From contig JAHHGX010000067.1 of assembly GCA_019359675.1 (NCBI GenBank), forward strand, positions 1-64,000: a stretch of DNA of 64,000 nucleotides, read 5' to 3'. Numbering within the stretch: position 1 is the first letter of the stretch; every line of letters begins with the position of its first letter. The position numbers and the translations under genes are program-made. This document shows positions 34,480-43,150 of the stretch, in pieces. Source of the DNA: Calothrix sp. FI2-JRJ7 (GTDB lineage: Bacteria > Cyanobacteriota > Cyanobacteriia > Cyanobacteriales > Nostocaceae). A model generated the notes under the pieces. The model was not told the DNA's origin. It searched no databases and saw nothing but the letters and a program-made list of their open reading frames with translations.

Positions 34480-37095
34480 ATGGTTAGTGAATTTGAGGCA
34501 AAGCAAACACAGACTCAATTACGCACAACCCAGCTCGAATTAGAACACATCAAAGCTCAGTTACAAGCAACACAAGCCGAATTAGCACAATCACAGGGAC
34601 TTGTCTCCTGGATGCAGACGAGCAAGTTTTGGAAACTTCGTCTTCAATTCATCGAATCAAGAAATAAAATTAAACAAGTTCAACAAAAATTACAAGCAAT
34701 ATTACCTAAGAAACATTTTATACAAAATCATCCAACATCAACATCATCAGATAAAAACTTCCATCATATCAACTTACCTCGCTATATTCCCGAAAAGCCC
34801 ACAGTATTACTGATAGTAGAAGAAAGCTTACCGCAGTGTTTTCGCTATCGCGTTCAGCAAAAACTCGAACAATTACAAGCATTAAAATATCAAGTTAATT
34901 GGGTGTCTTGGCATCATTACAAACAAGCACAAGCGCAGTTACATTTTTGTCATATTGCCATATTTTATCGAGTGCCAGCATTTCGAGAAGTAGTAGAAAC
35001 AATTAAATACGCAAAATCACTCAATAAAATTGTATTTTTTGACATTGATGACTTGATATTTAATGGTGATGCATATCCTGAACCATACGAGAACCTAGTA
35101 GGACAAGTATCACCCGACGAATACGAAGGTTTGGTACAAGGAGTTAAACTTTACCGTGAAGCATTAACATTATGTGATTATGCCATTGCTTCTACTCCTT
35201 CACTTGCTGAAGAAATGGAACGTGTAATTGGTGAAGGCGCCGTTTGGTGTCACCGCAATGCAATTGACAGCAGGCTACTGCAATTCATGCACACGCAGTC
35301 TCCCAAAATCACACGCGATTACATATCGATTTTTTATGGCAGTGGTACAAAAACTCACGATGCTGATTTTTTAATAGCGGCGCCAGCAATTGCCCGCATC
35401 ATGGAAAAATACCCAAACGTTCGACTAACCATAGTCGGATATCTAACGCTTCCAGATTTATTGGCGCCTTACCAAGATAGAGTAGACCGAATTGGACTAT
35501 TGAGTAATCTAGAAGTGTATTGGGAATTTCTTTCTCAAGCTGATATAAATATTGCACCACTCAAATCAAACCTGTTTAACGACTGTAAAAGCGAAATCAA
35601 ATGGTTAGAAGCGGCAATATTGGGAGTTCCTTCGGTTGTCACTGATACCAAAATGTATCTAGAAGTTTTACAAGACGGTGAAGATGTTTTAATTGCCTCT
35701 ACACAACAAGAATGGTTTGAGAAACTTGACCAAATCATAGGTGACAGCCAATACCGTCTTCATATTGCACATCAAGCAAAACAAAAAGCCTTACGGGAGT
35801 ATCACCCCACTGTAATGGCAGAAAATTTCCAAATTATTCTTGAAAACGCAATCTTAGAAGCAATATCACAAAACCGCGCAATACAAAAGCAGACCAAGAC
35901 AAAAGTACTATTTGTCAATGTCTTATATCCACCTCAAGCCCTAGGTGGAGCAACAGGTTTAGTCAAAAATATAATTGACACCCTAAAAGAAAAATTTGAT
36001 GACCGTTACGAAATTTCTGTTTTTACCTACGACTTACACAACCCCAATGGTTATGAACTATGTGAATACCTTCAAGACTCAGTTCATGTTACCCGTCTAA
36101 GTTTACCTCCCTATCCCGATATCGACTGGCGCTATCAAGACCAAAGAGTATATGAAATTTTTTCTAAATACCTCAAATTAACGCAACCAGACTTAATACA
36201 CTTCCACTGTATACAGCGATTAACTGCATCAGTTCTTGAAGCCGCTAGTGACTTAAATATTCCTTCCATCGTTACCGTACATGATGCGTGGTGGATATGC
36301 GACCACCAATTTATGCTCGACCGTGATGGAGTCGAAAGGAATTTTCACCAAAATGACCCTCTAGTAGTCGCGCGTTACGCTGATGATTTAAATAAGTCAC
36401 TTGCTCGGCGCCGCTATTTAGCACAACAGTTAAACCGCGCCAAACTAATCCTCGCCGTCTCTGAGTTTCAAGCTTCCTTATATAGTCTTAACGGTTTTAC
36501 TCAAATTCAAGTCAACCGCAACGGCATCAAACCATTACCAGTTCTAGCGCGAACTCCATCAAAACGCATTCGCTTAGGTTTCGCTGGTGGAATTTGTGTC
36601 CATAAAGGATATTACTTTCTCAAAGAAGCCATCACAGCAGCGAATCTTTATAAAACAGAAGTCACTGTAATTGACTTATTTATAGACTCAGGTTTACCAA
36701 GACATGAAACCTGGGGTAGCACTCCAGTTCAATTGATACCAAAGCTGCCACACGAAACAATGGCTGACTTTTATAGCCAAATTGATGTTTTAGTGGCGCC
36801 GTCATTATGGTCAGAAAGCTTTGGTTTAATCACGCGCGAAGCCACTTTGGCAGGAGTCTGGGTAGTCGCTTCCAATAAAGGTGGACTTGCAGAAGATATT
36901 TGTCCAGGTATAACTGGAGACATTTTTTCTCCTGACGATATTAGCCAGTTAATTCATATTTTAAAACGAATTGAACAGACGCCTGAAAAATACCAGAAGC
37001 AACTTGCACCTAATACTCAACACATACGAAGAATTGAAGAACAAATAAACGAACTAGAAACAATTTACGAATCTATCGTTTTAAATAATTCGTAA
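34480..37095 (+). CDS. Bifunctional protein with coiled coil and two glycosyltransferase domains
   Basis: An 871-residue protein. Residues 1-45 are a coiled coil (QTQLRTTQLELEHIKAQLQATQAEL) followed by MQTSKFWKLRLQF, the same tail-like motif that ends the methyltransferase at 29745-30806. Residues about 110-460 form one glycosyltransferase domain with FFDIDDLIFNGD, VWCHRNAID and IFYGSGTKTHDADFLIAAPA. Residues about 475-865 form a second GT-B domain starting KVLFVNVLYPPQALGGATG with the C-terminal LGFAGGICVHKGYYFL and APSLWSESFGLITREA (EX7E type). Two GT activities in one chain suggest two successive transfer steps. Sugars are unknown. Confidence 0.9.
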   Translation: MVSEFEAKQTQTQLRTTQLELEHIKAQLQATQAELAQSQGLVSWMQTSKFWKLRLQFIESRNKIKQVQQKLQAILPKKHFIQNHPTSTSSDKNFHHINLPRYIPEKPTVLLIVEESLPQCFRYRVQQKLEQLQALKYQVNWVSWHHYKQAQAQLHFCHIAIFYRVPAFREVVETIKYAKSLNKIVFFDIDDLIFNGDAYPEPYENLVGQVSPDEYEGLVQGVKLYREALTLCDYAIASTPSLAEEMERVIGEGAVWCHRNAIDSRLLQFMHTQSPKITRDYISIFYGSGTKTHDADFLIAAPAIARIMEKYPNVRLTIVGYLTLPDLLAPYQDRVDRIGLLSNLEVYWEFLSQADINIAPLKSNLFNDCKSEIKWLEAAILGVPSVVTDTKMYLEVLQDGEDVLIASTQQEWFEKLDQIIGDSQYRLHIAHQAKQKALREYHPTVMAENFQIILENAILEAISQNRAIQKQTKTKVLFVNVLYPPQALGGATGLVKNIIDTLKEKFDDRYEISVFTYDLHNPNGYELCEYLQDSVHVTRLSLPPYPDIDWRYQDQRVYEIFSKYLKLTQPDLIHFHCIQRLTASVLEAASDLNIPSIVTVHDAWWICDHQFMLDRDGVERNFHQNDPLVVARYADDLNKSLARRRYLAQQLNRAKLILAVSEFQASLYSLNGFTQIQVNRNGIKPLPVLARTPSKRIRLGFAGGICVHKGYYFLKEAITAANLYKTEVTVIDLFIDSGLPRHETWGSTPVQLIPKLPHETMADFYSQIDVLVAPSLWSESFGLITREATLAGVWVVASNKGGLAEDICPGITGDIFSPDDISQLIHILKRIEQTPEKYQKQLAPNTQHIRRIEEQINELETIYESIVLNNS

Positions 37096-37105
37096 AAATA
37101 ACAAA

Positions 37106-37130
37106 TGTAGAGACGCGATTAATCGCGTCT
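37106..37130. repeat. TGTAGAGACGCG hairpin followed by a T-rich tract
   Basis: Left arm TGTAGAGACGCGATT and right arm AATCGCGTCT lie after the bifunctional GT gene, followed by TATTTTATT. The right arm is shortened. Combined with the T tract it could act as an intrinsic terminator before the GT2 gene. Confidence 0.7.
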
Positions 37131-37156
37131 TATTTTATTAAAAAATAATCAAAAAC

Positions 37157-38092
37157 GTGAAAAAAATCAAAGTTTTAGCATACATTACAGCTTACGAAGA
37201 TAATCAAGCTGTAAAAACTTGCGTTAGAGCTATTCAAAATCAATCATTTCCAGTTAATAAAATTTTTATTGTAGATAATTCCCGTATTGAGCCTGTTTCA
37301 CTTACTAACCCAACAAATATTATTATCGAACGTCATCCAGAAAATATAGGTATCGGCGCCGGATTGAATATAGCGCTGAATTTAGCACAAGCTCATAAGT
37401 ACGATTTTTTATGGGCTTTCGACCAAGATAGTGTACCTGCACCAGATTGCCTGGAGATACTTTTAGAAGCACATCAAAGATTATGTGGACAATATGAAAT
37501 TGGCATTATTGCCCCAACTGCAATTGATGTAAAAACTAATACAGTTGTTGAAGGCGCCGTATTTGCAAAGTACCATTTTATTGGATGCCAACACATAAAT
37601 AAAATAGACTTTTACGAATGTGACGCTCCTATTACCTCTGGGTCATTAATTTCTATAGAAAAAGCTAAAACAATTTCTCCTCCACGTGCCGAATTATTTA
37701 TTGACGGAATAGACCTCGATTATGGACTGCGATTGAGATATAAAGGTTATTGTAATTTGATTATTACTAAAGCTACCATGCAGCATAATTTTGGTAATCC
37801 CTTAGCTGTCAAATTTTTATATAAAAAATATTATATACATAAATACTCGGCGTTACGGCATTACTACATTTGTCGTAATCACACATATTTAGATATTAAA
37901 TACGCTCAAGGATGGTATCGCTTATTAAGTTTAAAACATCGCATTAAATACGCAATTTGGACTGTAACTAAAATTGTGTTATTTGATGCCGAGCAAAAAC
38001 CGCTTAAAGTTTGGGCTTGTTTGGTGGGAACTTATCAAGGTTTGATAAATCAACTAGACAAAACATTAATTGACCCAATTAAAAAGTTTTAA
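37157..38092 (+). CDS. GT2-family glycosyltransferase (rhamnosyltransferase-like)
   Basis: A 311-residue GT-A fold enzyme. The N-terminus reads VLAYITAYEDNQAVKTCVRAIQNQ, then the nucleotide-sugar motif FLWAFDQDSVPAPDC (DxD-like), and FIDGIDLDYGLRLRYKGY, typical of GT2 rhamnosyltransferases such as WbbL. It should transfer a sugar from a nucleotide donor in the cytoplasm during glycan assembly. Translation starts at GTG 37157. It is the last gene of the plus-strand cluster, ending near a shared terminator with the convergent helicase gene. Confidence 0.9.
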   Translation: MKKIKVLAYITAYEDNQAVKTCVRAIQNQSFPVNKIFIVDNSRIEPVSLTNPTNIIIERHPENIGIGAGLNIALNLAQAHKYDFLWAFDQDSVPAPDCLEILLEAHQRLCGQYEIGIIAPTAIDVKTNTVVEGAVFAKYHFIGCQHINKIDFYECDAPITSGSLISIEKAKTISPPRAELFIDGIDLDYGLRLRYKGYCNLIITKATMQHNFGNPLAVKFLYKKYYIHKYSALRHYYICRNHTYLDIKYAQGWYRLLSLKHRIKYAIWTVTKIVLFDAEQKPLKVWACLVGTYQGLINQLDKTLIDPIKKF

Positions 38093-38116
38093 GTAAATTT
38101 TACAATAAACCAGTGA

Positions 38117-38145
38117 GTGGGATGGGCATCCTTGCCCGTCCCTTC
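38117..38145. repeat. GGGCATCCTTGCCC palindrome
   Basis: Core GTGGGATGGGCATCCTTGCC with right arm CGTCCC lies in the convergent gap after the GT2 gene. It belongs to the GGGCAAGGATGCCC family in opposite orientation. Confidence 0.75.
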
Positions 38146-38262
38146 CTCTTCACTAGTTTATCAAATAAAAACATGAAAACATGCTGCACCGCTAATCCTA
38201 TCTAAGAAAGACTAAACCGGAAAAGCTTTGCAGCAGGTTGATGTTTTTAATTAGTGCGGAAT

Positions 38263-38297
38263 GCGCCCTTTATTTAACCTTTATTTAAAGAGGGCGC
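38263..38297. terminator. GGCGCC-containing hairpin between convergent genes
   Basis: Arms GCGCCCTTTA and TAAAGAGGGCGC, with one small bulge, enclose an AT-rich loop. The hairpin lies 8 bases after the helicase stop codon on the minus strand and about 170 bases after the GT2 stop on the plus strand. It can serve as a terminator for both. Confidence 0.6.
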
Positions 38298-38304
38298 CTA
38301 AAAT

Positions 38305-39888
38305 CTATGAAGAAGCTGATTCTTGAGCAGCGCTAACAGAACCTATTTTCTTACCTGATGCTGCTGACTCACGACGAGGGGAAGAAGAACCTCCTTTAAG
38401 TTTGGGTTTAACGGAACGTCCACCTTCGCCACGTCCACCTTCGCCACGTCCACCTTCGCCATTATCCCAAGAACGACCACCACGACGTTCTCCTGAATAT
38501 TCACGACGGGGTGAACCACCACCTCCACGAAGTTTTGGCTTGGGTGTTGGGGATAGTAATTCTTCTTCAGTTGCATCAGCTTCGGTTTGTAACCAAGCTG
38601 GACGGGTTTGGTCGTAAGCTAGTTGTAACGCTGCTGCTGCTATTGCGTGAGCATCGTATTCTTCGCTCAACTCACGAACAATAGGTAAGAAGGATGCCAA
38701 TCTTTCGCCAGTTAGTGCCTCGCGCACTTGTTCTTGTAACTTTTGAATATAGCGTGCTTCTATTTGTGCGCGTGTTGGAATTGGCAGTACTTGCCAAGCT
38801 TGACGAACGTGACGTTCAAATATTTGCTGTTTGCGACGCTCGAATGGCTGTACTAAAGTAATTGCAGTACCTTCTTTACCTGCACGACCTGTACGACCAA
38901 TTCGGTGTACATAAGTTTCTACGCTATCAGGTAAGTCAAAGTTAATTACGTGTGATAGCTGGTCTACGTCTAAACCACGTGCAGCAATATCAGTTGCTAC
39001 TACCCAACGAACTTGACGATTACGGAATCTTCCTAATAAACGTTCTCTGGCTTGTTGCGACAAGTCACCGTGATATTCATCGACACTATGACCTGCTGAT
39101 TGAAGCTGGCTTGTAAGTTCTGCTGCTGTACGACGAGTACGTACAAATATCAACGCTGACTCTGGGTCTTCCATTTCCAAAATAGGTTGTAATGCTTTGG
39201 CTTTGCTCCAGTTACGAGGCACTACATAAGCTACTTGGTTAATTTTGTTCGGCGCCGCTTTTGGTTGTTGTACGGTAACGGTAACAGGGTCATTCAAATA
39301 GTTGTTCACAAGCTGACGTATGCTTGGTGGCATTGTCGCTGAGAATAATGCTGTTTGACGCTCTGTTGGCGCCTGCGAGAGAATTTTTTCAACGTCATCG
39401 ATAAAGCCCATGCTTAACATTTCATCAGCTTCATCTAATACAAACCAACGAACATAATCAAGTTTGAGGCTACCACGCTCTAACAAGTCAATTACTCGTC
39501 CAGGTGTACCAACGACGATGTGGACACCACGTCGCAATTGCATAATTTGACGGTCTATCGACTGACCACCATAAATAGCTGCTGTACGCAATCCAGTATT
39601 ACCGATAAAAGTAGAAACTGCATCGTGAACTTGAATCGCTAATTCACGAGTTGGTGCCAAAACTAAAGCTTGTACGGCGCGATGGTTAACGTCTAATCTC
39701 TCTAATATTGGTAAGGAGAAAGCAGCGGTCTTACCTGTACCTGTTTGCGATTGACCAACAACATCACGTCCAGAAAGCAAATGTGGAATCGCTTGTGCCT
39801 GAATATTCGTAGGTTCAGTGAAACCTAGTGTTTCTAATTGTTGTACACGTTCGTCTGAGAGACCTAATTCTTGAAAGGAAGGATTCAT
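38305..39888 (-). CDS. DEAD-box RNA helicase with Arg/Gly-rich tail
   Basis: A 527-residue helicase with the Q-motif FTEPTNIQAQAIP, motif I SQTGTGKT, Ia PTRELAIQ, motif II VLDEADEML, motif III SAT, and the C-terminal motifs VATDIAARGLDVD and HRIGRTGRAGKEG. It unwinds RNA and resembles cyanobacterial Crh cold-stress helicases. The tail (about 455-527) is Arg/Gly-rich with tandem GEGGR units encoded by a 15-base minisatellite at 38416-38460. It begins about 130 bases downstream of rimO on the same strand. Confidence 0.95.
   Translation of the reverse strand: MNPSFQELGLSDERVQQLETLGFTEPTNIQAQAIPHLLSGRDVVGQSQTGTGKTAAFSLPILERLDVNHRAVQALVLAPTRELAIQVHDAVSTFIGNTGLRTAAIYGGQSIDRQIMQLRRGVHIVVGTPGRVIDLLERGSLKLDYVRWFVLDEADEMLSMGFIDDVEKILSQAPTERQTALFSATMPPSIRQLVNNYLNDPVTVTVQQPKAAPNKINQVAYVVPRNWSKAKALQPILEMEDPESALIFVRTRRTAAELTSQLQSAGHSVDEYHGDLSQQARERLLGRFRNRQVRWVVATDIAARGLDVDQLSHVINFDLPDSVETYVHRIGRTGRAGKEGTAITLVQPFERRKQQIFERHVRQAWQVLPIPTRAQIEARYIQKLQEQVREALTGERLASFLPIVRELSEEYDAHAIAAAALQLAYDQTRPAWLQTEADATEEELLSPTPKPKLRGGGGSPRREYSGERRGGRSWDNGEGGRGEGGRGEGGRSVKPKLKGGSSSPRRESAASGKKIGSVSAAQESASS
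38416..38460. repeat. 15-base minisatellite in the helicase tail
   Basis: Three exact tandem copies of ACGTCCACCTTCGCC encode repeated Gly-Glu-Gly-Gly-Arg units of the RGG-like tail. Copy number is likely to vary between strains. Confidence 0.9.
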
Positions 39889-40015
39889 TAATTCTCCTAA
39901 ATCTTCTTATTTGGTAATGGGTAATTAACTTGATATGGCTAATAAGGGCTAATAGAAAAGGGTAATCTTTATAATCGGCAAATAATCTACTAGCCATGAC
40001 GGGCAAAGTTAACAG

Positions 40016-41350
40016 CTAATGAACAGCTACTAACTGTCTAACAACTTGACCATAAAGGTCATATGCATCGGCGCCAGTAATTTCAACTTGGACGATGCTT
40101 CCTAAACTGGCTTGTCCACTCACGTATACAAGCCCATCAACTTCTGGAGCAAAACGACTCGAACGACCGATTAATTCACCTGTTTCTGGATTTTCCTGTT
40201 CAATCAGCACATCCACAACTTGATTCATAAGTTGTTGATTTTTATTTTCAGAAATCGGCTGCTGGAGTGCCATCAAGGCATCCCGTCTTGTATCCATAAT
40301 TTCTTGCGGTACCTGGTTGGGTAAATTTTGGGCTGGTGTTCCCTCCTCCGCTGAAAATGTAAATACCCCAACATGGTCAAATTCATGACGCTGAACAAAT
40401 TGCAACAAATGTTCAAATTGTTCATCAGTTTCTCCAGGAAACCCAACAATGAATGTTGTCCGCAGCACCGCGTTTGGCAACGCTTCCTTGATGCGCTCAA
40501 TAATCGCATCGTTAACTCGTCCTTGCCAAGGGCGATTCATCGCACGAAGAACATCGGGGTGTGAGTGTTGTAACGGTAAATCCAAGTAAGGCAAAACATT
40601 GGGTGTCTCTTGAATTGCCGCAATTACATCAGGGGTAAGTCCCGTTGGATATGCGTAATGCATCCGAATCCACGGTACATCAACTTTGCCTAACGCGCGC
40701 AGTAACTCGGCTAACTTCGGTTTGCCATATATATCCATACCGTAGTTAGTTGTAATTTGAGAAATCAAGATAATTTCTCGCACTCCTTGAGACGCCAATT
40801 GTTCGGCTTCAGTAACAATCGATTCTATAGTACGCGAACGTTGGTTTCCTCTGAGATGGGGAATTATACAAAATGCACACCTATAATCGCATCCCTCTGC
40901 AACTCGCAGGTAAGCTACGCCTTCTGTTGTTGTTCGGTAGCGTGGTGTCAACTCATCCGCTATATAAGTTGGCTCGGCACTAACTTCTTTTACTCGCTCG
41001 CCACTTGATGCGCGCTCAATCACGTCTACGATTTTGTGATAATCGCCCGTCCCCACTACTGCAACCGCTTCGGGCAACTCTTCCAATAATTGCTCTTGGA
41101 AATGCTGCGCCATACAGCCGGTAATGACAATTTTCTTGTTCGCTTCTGCTAGTTCGACTAAAGTGCGAACCGATTCAGCGCGCGCCGCTTCAATAAAACT
41201 ACATGTATTTACAATAACGTAATCTGCTAACTCTTCGTTACTATCTACGCCATAACCTGCTTCTACAAGCAGTCCCAGCATATGCTCCGTGTCAATTCTA
41301 TTTTTCTCGCAGCCTAGATGAGAAATGGCAATCGTTGGCTTTTCACCCAT
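40016..41350 (-). CDS. rimO: Ribosomal protein S12 methylthiotransferase RimO
   Basis: A 444-residue radical SAM enzyme that adds a methylthio group to an aspartate of ribosomal protein S12. The N-terminal UPF0004 domain has cysteines C14, C50 and C79 for one iron-sulfur cluster. The radical SAM motif CDYRCAFC has cysteines C154, C158 and C161. A TRAM domain ends the protein ([16 protein letters not shown]). The opening [16 protein letters not shown] is diagnostic of RimO over MiaB. The start ATG is 24 codons before the first long conserved block and fits the family length. Confidence 0.97.
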   Translation of the reverse strand: MGEKPTIAISHLGCEKNRIDTEHMLGLLVEAGYGVDSNEELADYVIVNTCSFIEAARAESVRTLVELAEANKKIVITGCMAQHFQEQLLEELPEAVAVVGTGDYHKIVDVIERASSGERVKEVSAEPTYIADELTPRYRTTTEGVAYLRVAEGCDYRCAFCIIPHLRGNQRSRTIESIVTEAEQLASQGVREIILISQITTNYGMDIYGKPKLAELLRALGKVDVPWIRMHYAYPTGLTPDVIAAIQETPNVLPYLDLPLQHSHPDVLRAMNRPWQGRVNDAIIERIKEALPNAVLRTTFIVGFPGETDEQFEHLLQFVQRHEFDHVGVFTFSAEEGTPAQNLPNQVPQEIMDTRRDALMALQQPISENKNQQLMNQVVDVLIEQENPETGELIGRSSRFAPEVDGLVYVSGQASLGSIVQVEITGADAYDLYGQVVRQLVAVH

Positions 41351-42174
41351 ATTTTAATATCATTCTTGCTTATTTTGTCACGTTTGTTAATTATCAAACA
41401 GTTAAGCATTATTTTCCCTTCACTATATCGTGGAATTTGATTTTACATTCGAGAGTGATATCCCTACAAATGCTTATCAAGCGTCTGGCGCCCTTCTCTA
41501 GGGGCTAAGACTGCTTACAGTAACGAGACATGCTATGATTGTGCTTGATTCTGTGTTTCCAGAGAAAAAACCAAATTTATTCTTAGGGCAAATTTAACAC
41601 TCTTTACAATTCTACAACTTTATAGCTGTATGTATTGTACACTACCGGAGCTAGCAAATGCGTTGTGAATTTACCCGTAGTCAAGTCCGCCCTCTGGATG
41701 ACTAGTTATACGAACGAAAGTTCGTTATTACTAGTCTGTGGCGTATCCAAAAGAAGTCGCAACCCGTAGGTAGTATCGCAAGCGCGCATTTTATGCTGCC
41801 GTGCGGTGGTGTTAGCTCGTTGCTCTGTTTAAAAAGCGCGGAAGCTGTGGGCTGCTTGTTATCTCACTTTACTCATCACGTCGCCATTATACAGGAAAGT
41901 GTACCGTTTGTGTAGACTTTTCCAAATAGTAAGACTCAGAGTGGATTTGATTAAGTGGCAGTCTCCTCTTGTAGCCACTTTCTATCTTAACATGTCTTAT
42001 GAAATGTTTGACCTCAAATTATTCCTTAAGGAGGAGGCAGAAAACCGAACCTTATAGCACAAATTTGAGAAAATATAGCAAAGTCTACCCCTTTCACTTT
42101 CAGCACGGTTGTTTTTCAATAGAGAAGGCTGTGACATTAGATAGAGGACTCCGCAAGAGCGGTTTAATTGAAGA
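41351..42174. other. 824-base non-coding region upstream of btpA
   Basis: This is a long gap with no believable gene. Base composition changes at about 41740-41860, where the DNA is richer in G and C (AAGCGCGCATTTTATGCTGC, then GTGCGGTGGTGTTAGCTC). A strong hairpin lies at 41689-41742 (see that entry). The 8-mer ACCCGTAG occurs at 41673-41680 and again at 41763-41770. Near the btpA end, AAGTGGC...GCCACTT (about 41956-41981) followed by TCTATCTT resembles a terminator. A structured small RNA or a long 5' leader is possible. One GGCGCC occurs at 41487. Confidence 0.5.
41689..41742 (+). ncRNA. Long irregular hairpin capped by a GAAA tetraloop (structured RNA candidate)
   Basis: The core pairs ACGAAC with GTTCGT around the loop GAAA. 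Outside a small internal bulge, ACTAGT pairs with ACTAGT, and further out CGCC pairs with GGCG across an irregular internal loop. This gives a rod-like hairpin of the type seen in regulatory RNAs; GNRA tetraloops are typical of structured RNA. Strand is uncertain; plus is given because it points toward btpA. I do not recognise an Rfam family. Confidence 0.35.
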
Positions 42175-43047
42175 GTGGACTTATATCAGTTATTTAAAAC
42201 CCAAACCCCAATTATTGGCGTGGTTCACCTTTTGCCGCTGCCGACTTCTCCACGCTGGGGGGGAAGTTTGAAAGCGGTTATTGACCGCGCCGAAAGAGAA
42301 GCTGCCGCTCTAGCCAGTGGAGGAGTTGACGGTATTATAGTCGAAAATTTTTTCGATGCGCCATTTACTAAAAACCAAGTTGACCCAGCTGTTGTCAGCG
42401 CCATAACGGTAGTAGTGCAGCGAATTCAAAATTTAGTTACGCAACCCATTGGGTTGAATGTGTTGCGGAATGATGCCAAAAGCGCTATGGCAATAGCTAG
42501 CTGTGTTCATGCACAATTTATTCGCGTTAATGTTTTAACTGGGGTGATGGCAACCGACCAAGGATTAATTGAAGGAGAAGCACATCAATTACTACGCTAT
42601 CGGCGTGAATTAGGTAGCGATGTCAAAATTCTTGCTGACGTACTTGTTAAACACGCACGTCCCCTTAGTTCTCCCAATTTGACCGTTGCCGTCAAAGATA
42701 CAATTGAACGTGGTCTAGCTGATGCTGTTATTTTATCTGGCTGGGCGACAGGTAGCCCACCAAATTTAGAAGATTTAGAATTAGCGTCCGCTGCTGCTGA
42801 TGGTACTCCCGTATTTATAGGCAGTGGTGCTAGCGTGGATAATATAGCTACACTAATGCAAGCTGCGGATGGTGTAATTGTATCTAGTTCGCTCAAACGT
42901 CAAGGGCGGATTGAGCAAACTATCGACCCCAACCGTGTTGCTACATTTGTCGAAGCAGCCCGAATGATCCGTAATTCTAGTAACAACTCTAGTAGTAATT
43001 CCAAAGGTGGCAAAAAGTCTACGTCTTCGGTAAAACTACATTCTTAG
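42175..43047 (+). CDS. btpA: BtpA family protein, photosystem I biogenesis factor
   Basis: A 290-residue TIM-barrel-like protein with the BtpA signatures GVVHLLPLPTSPRWGG, GGVDGIIVENFFDAPF, GLNVLRNDAKSAMAIA, DVKILADVLVKHARPL and AVILSGWATGSPP. In Synechocystis, BtpA is a thylakoid-associated protein needed for stable PsaA/PsaB accumulation. Start codon is GTG 42175. The C-terminus ends with a Ser/Asn/Lys-rich tail (SNNSSSNSKGG), longer than the core. It follows a long non-coding region and precedes the VKOR-Trx gene by about 100 bases. Confidence 0.95.
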   Translation: MDLYQLFKTQTPIIGVVHLLPLPTSPRWGGSLKAVIDRAEREAAALASGGVDGIIVENFFDAPFTKNQVDPAVVSAITVVVQRIQNLVTQPIGLNVLRNDAKSAMAIASCVHAQFIRVNVLTGVMATDQGLIEGEAHQLLRYRRELGSDVKILADVLVKHARPLSSPNLTVAVKDTIERGLADAVILSGWATGSPPNLEDLELASAAADGTPVFIGSGASVDNIATLMQAADGVIVSSSLKRQGRIEQTIDPNRVATFVEAARMIRNSSNNSSSNSKGGKKSTSSVKLHS

Positions 43048-43057
43048 CTCCCTATAT

Positions 43058-43119
43058 GGTGCGTGACGCTAGTAGGTTATTAGCTTCGGTTGAAAATTGT
43101 TCCCCAGCGTCACGCACCC
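43058..43119. repeat. GGTGCGTGACGCT element
   Basis: Arms GGTGCGTGACGCT and AGCGTCACGCACC enclose about 35 bases between btpA and the VKOR gene. Same family as 11374-11436 and three other copies. Confidence 0.85.
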
Positions 43120-43150
43120 CACTTTTAATTCTAACCCCTTGATCAAAATT

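Noticed and set aside
41351-42174. tmRNA, RNase P RNA or 6S RNA in the long gap before btpA
   Set aside because: The conserved tmRNA and RNase P motifs I know are absent, and 6S cannot be recognised by eye; only an unnamed structured RNA is proposed.
41999-42271. Open reading frame of 90 codons just upstream of btpA
   Set aside because: It overlaps btpA in another frame, has a basic low-quality composition, and lies in the non-coding leader region.
43097-43150. Longer N-terminus for the VKOR-thioredoxin protein
   Set aside because: The extension starts inside the GGTGCGTGACGC element and is not part of the VKOR family.
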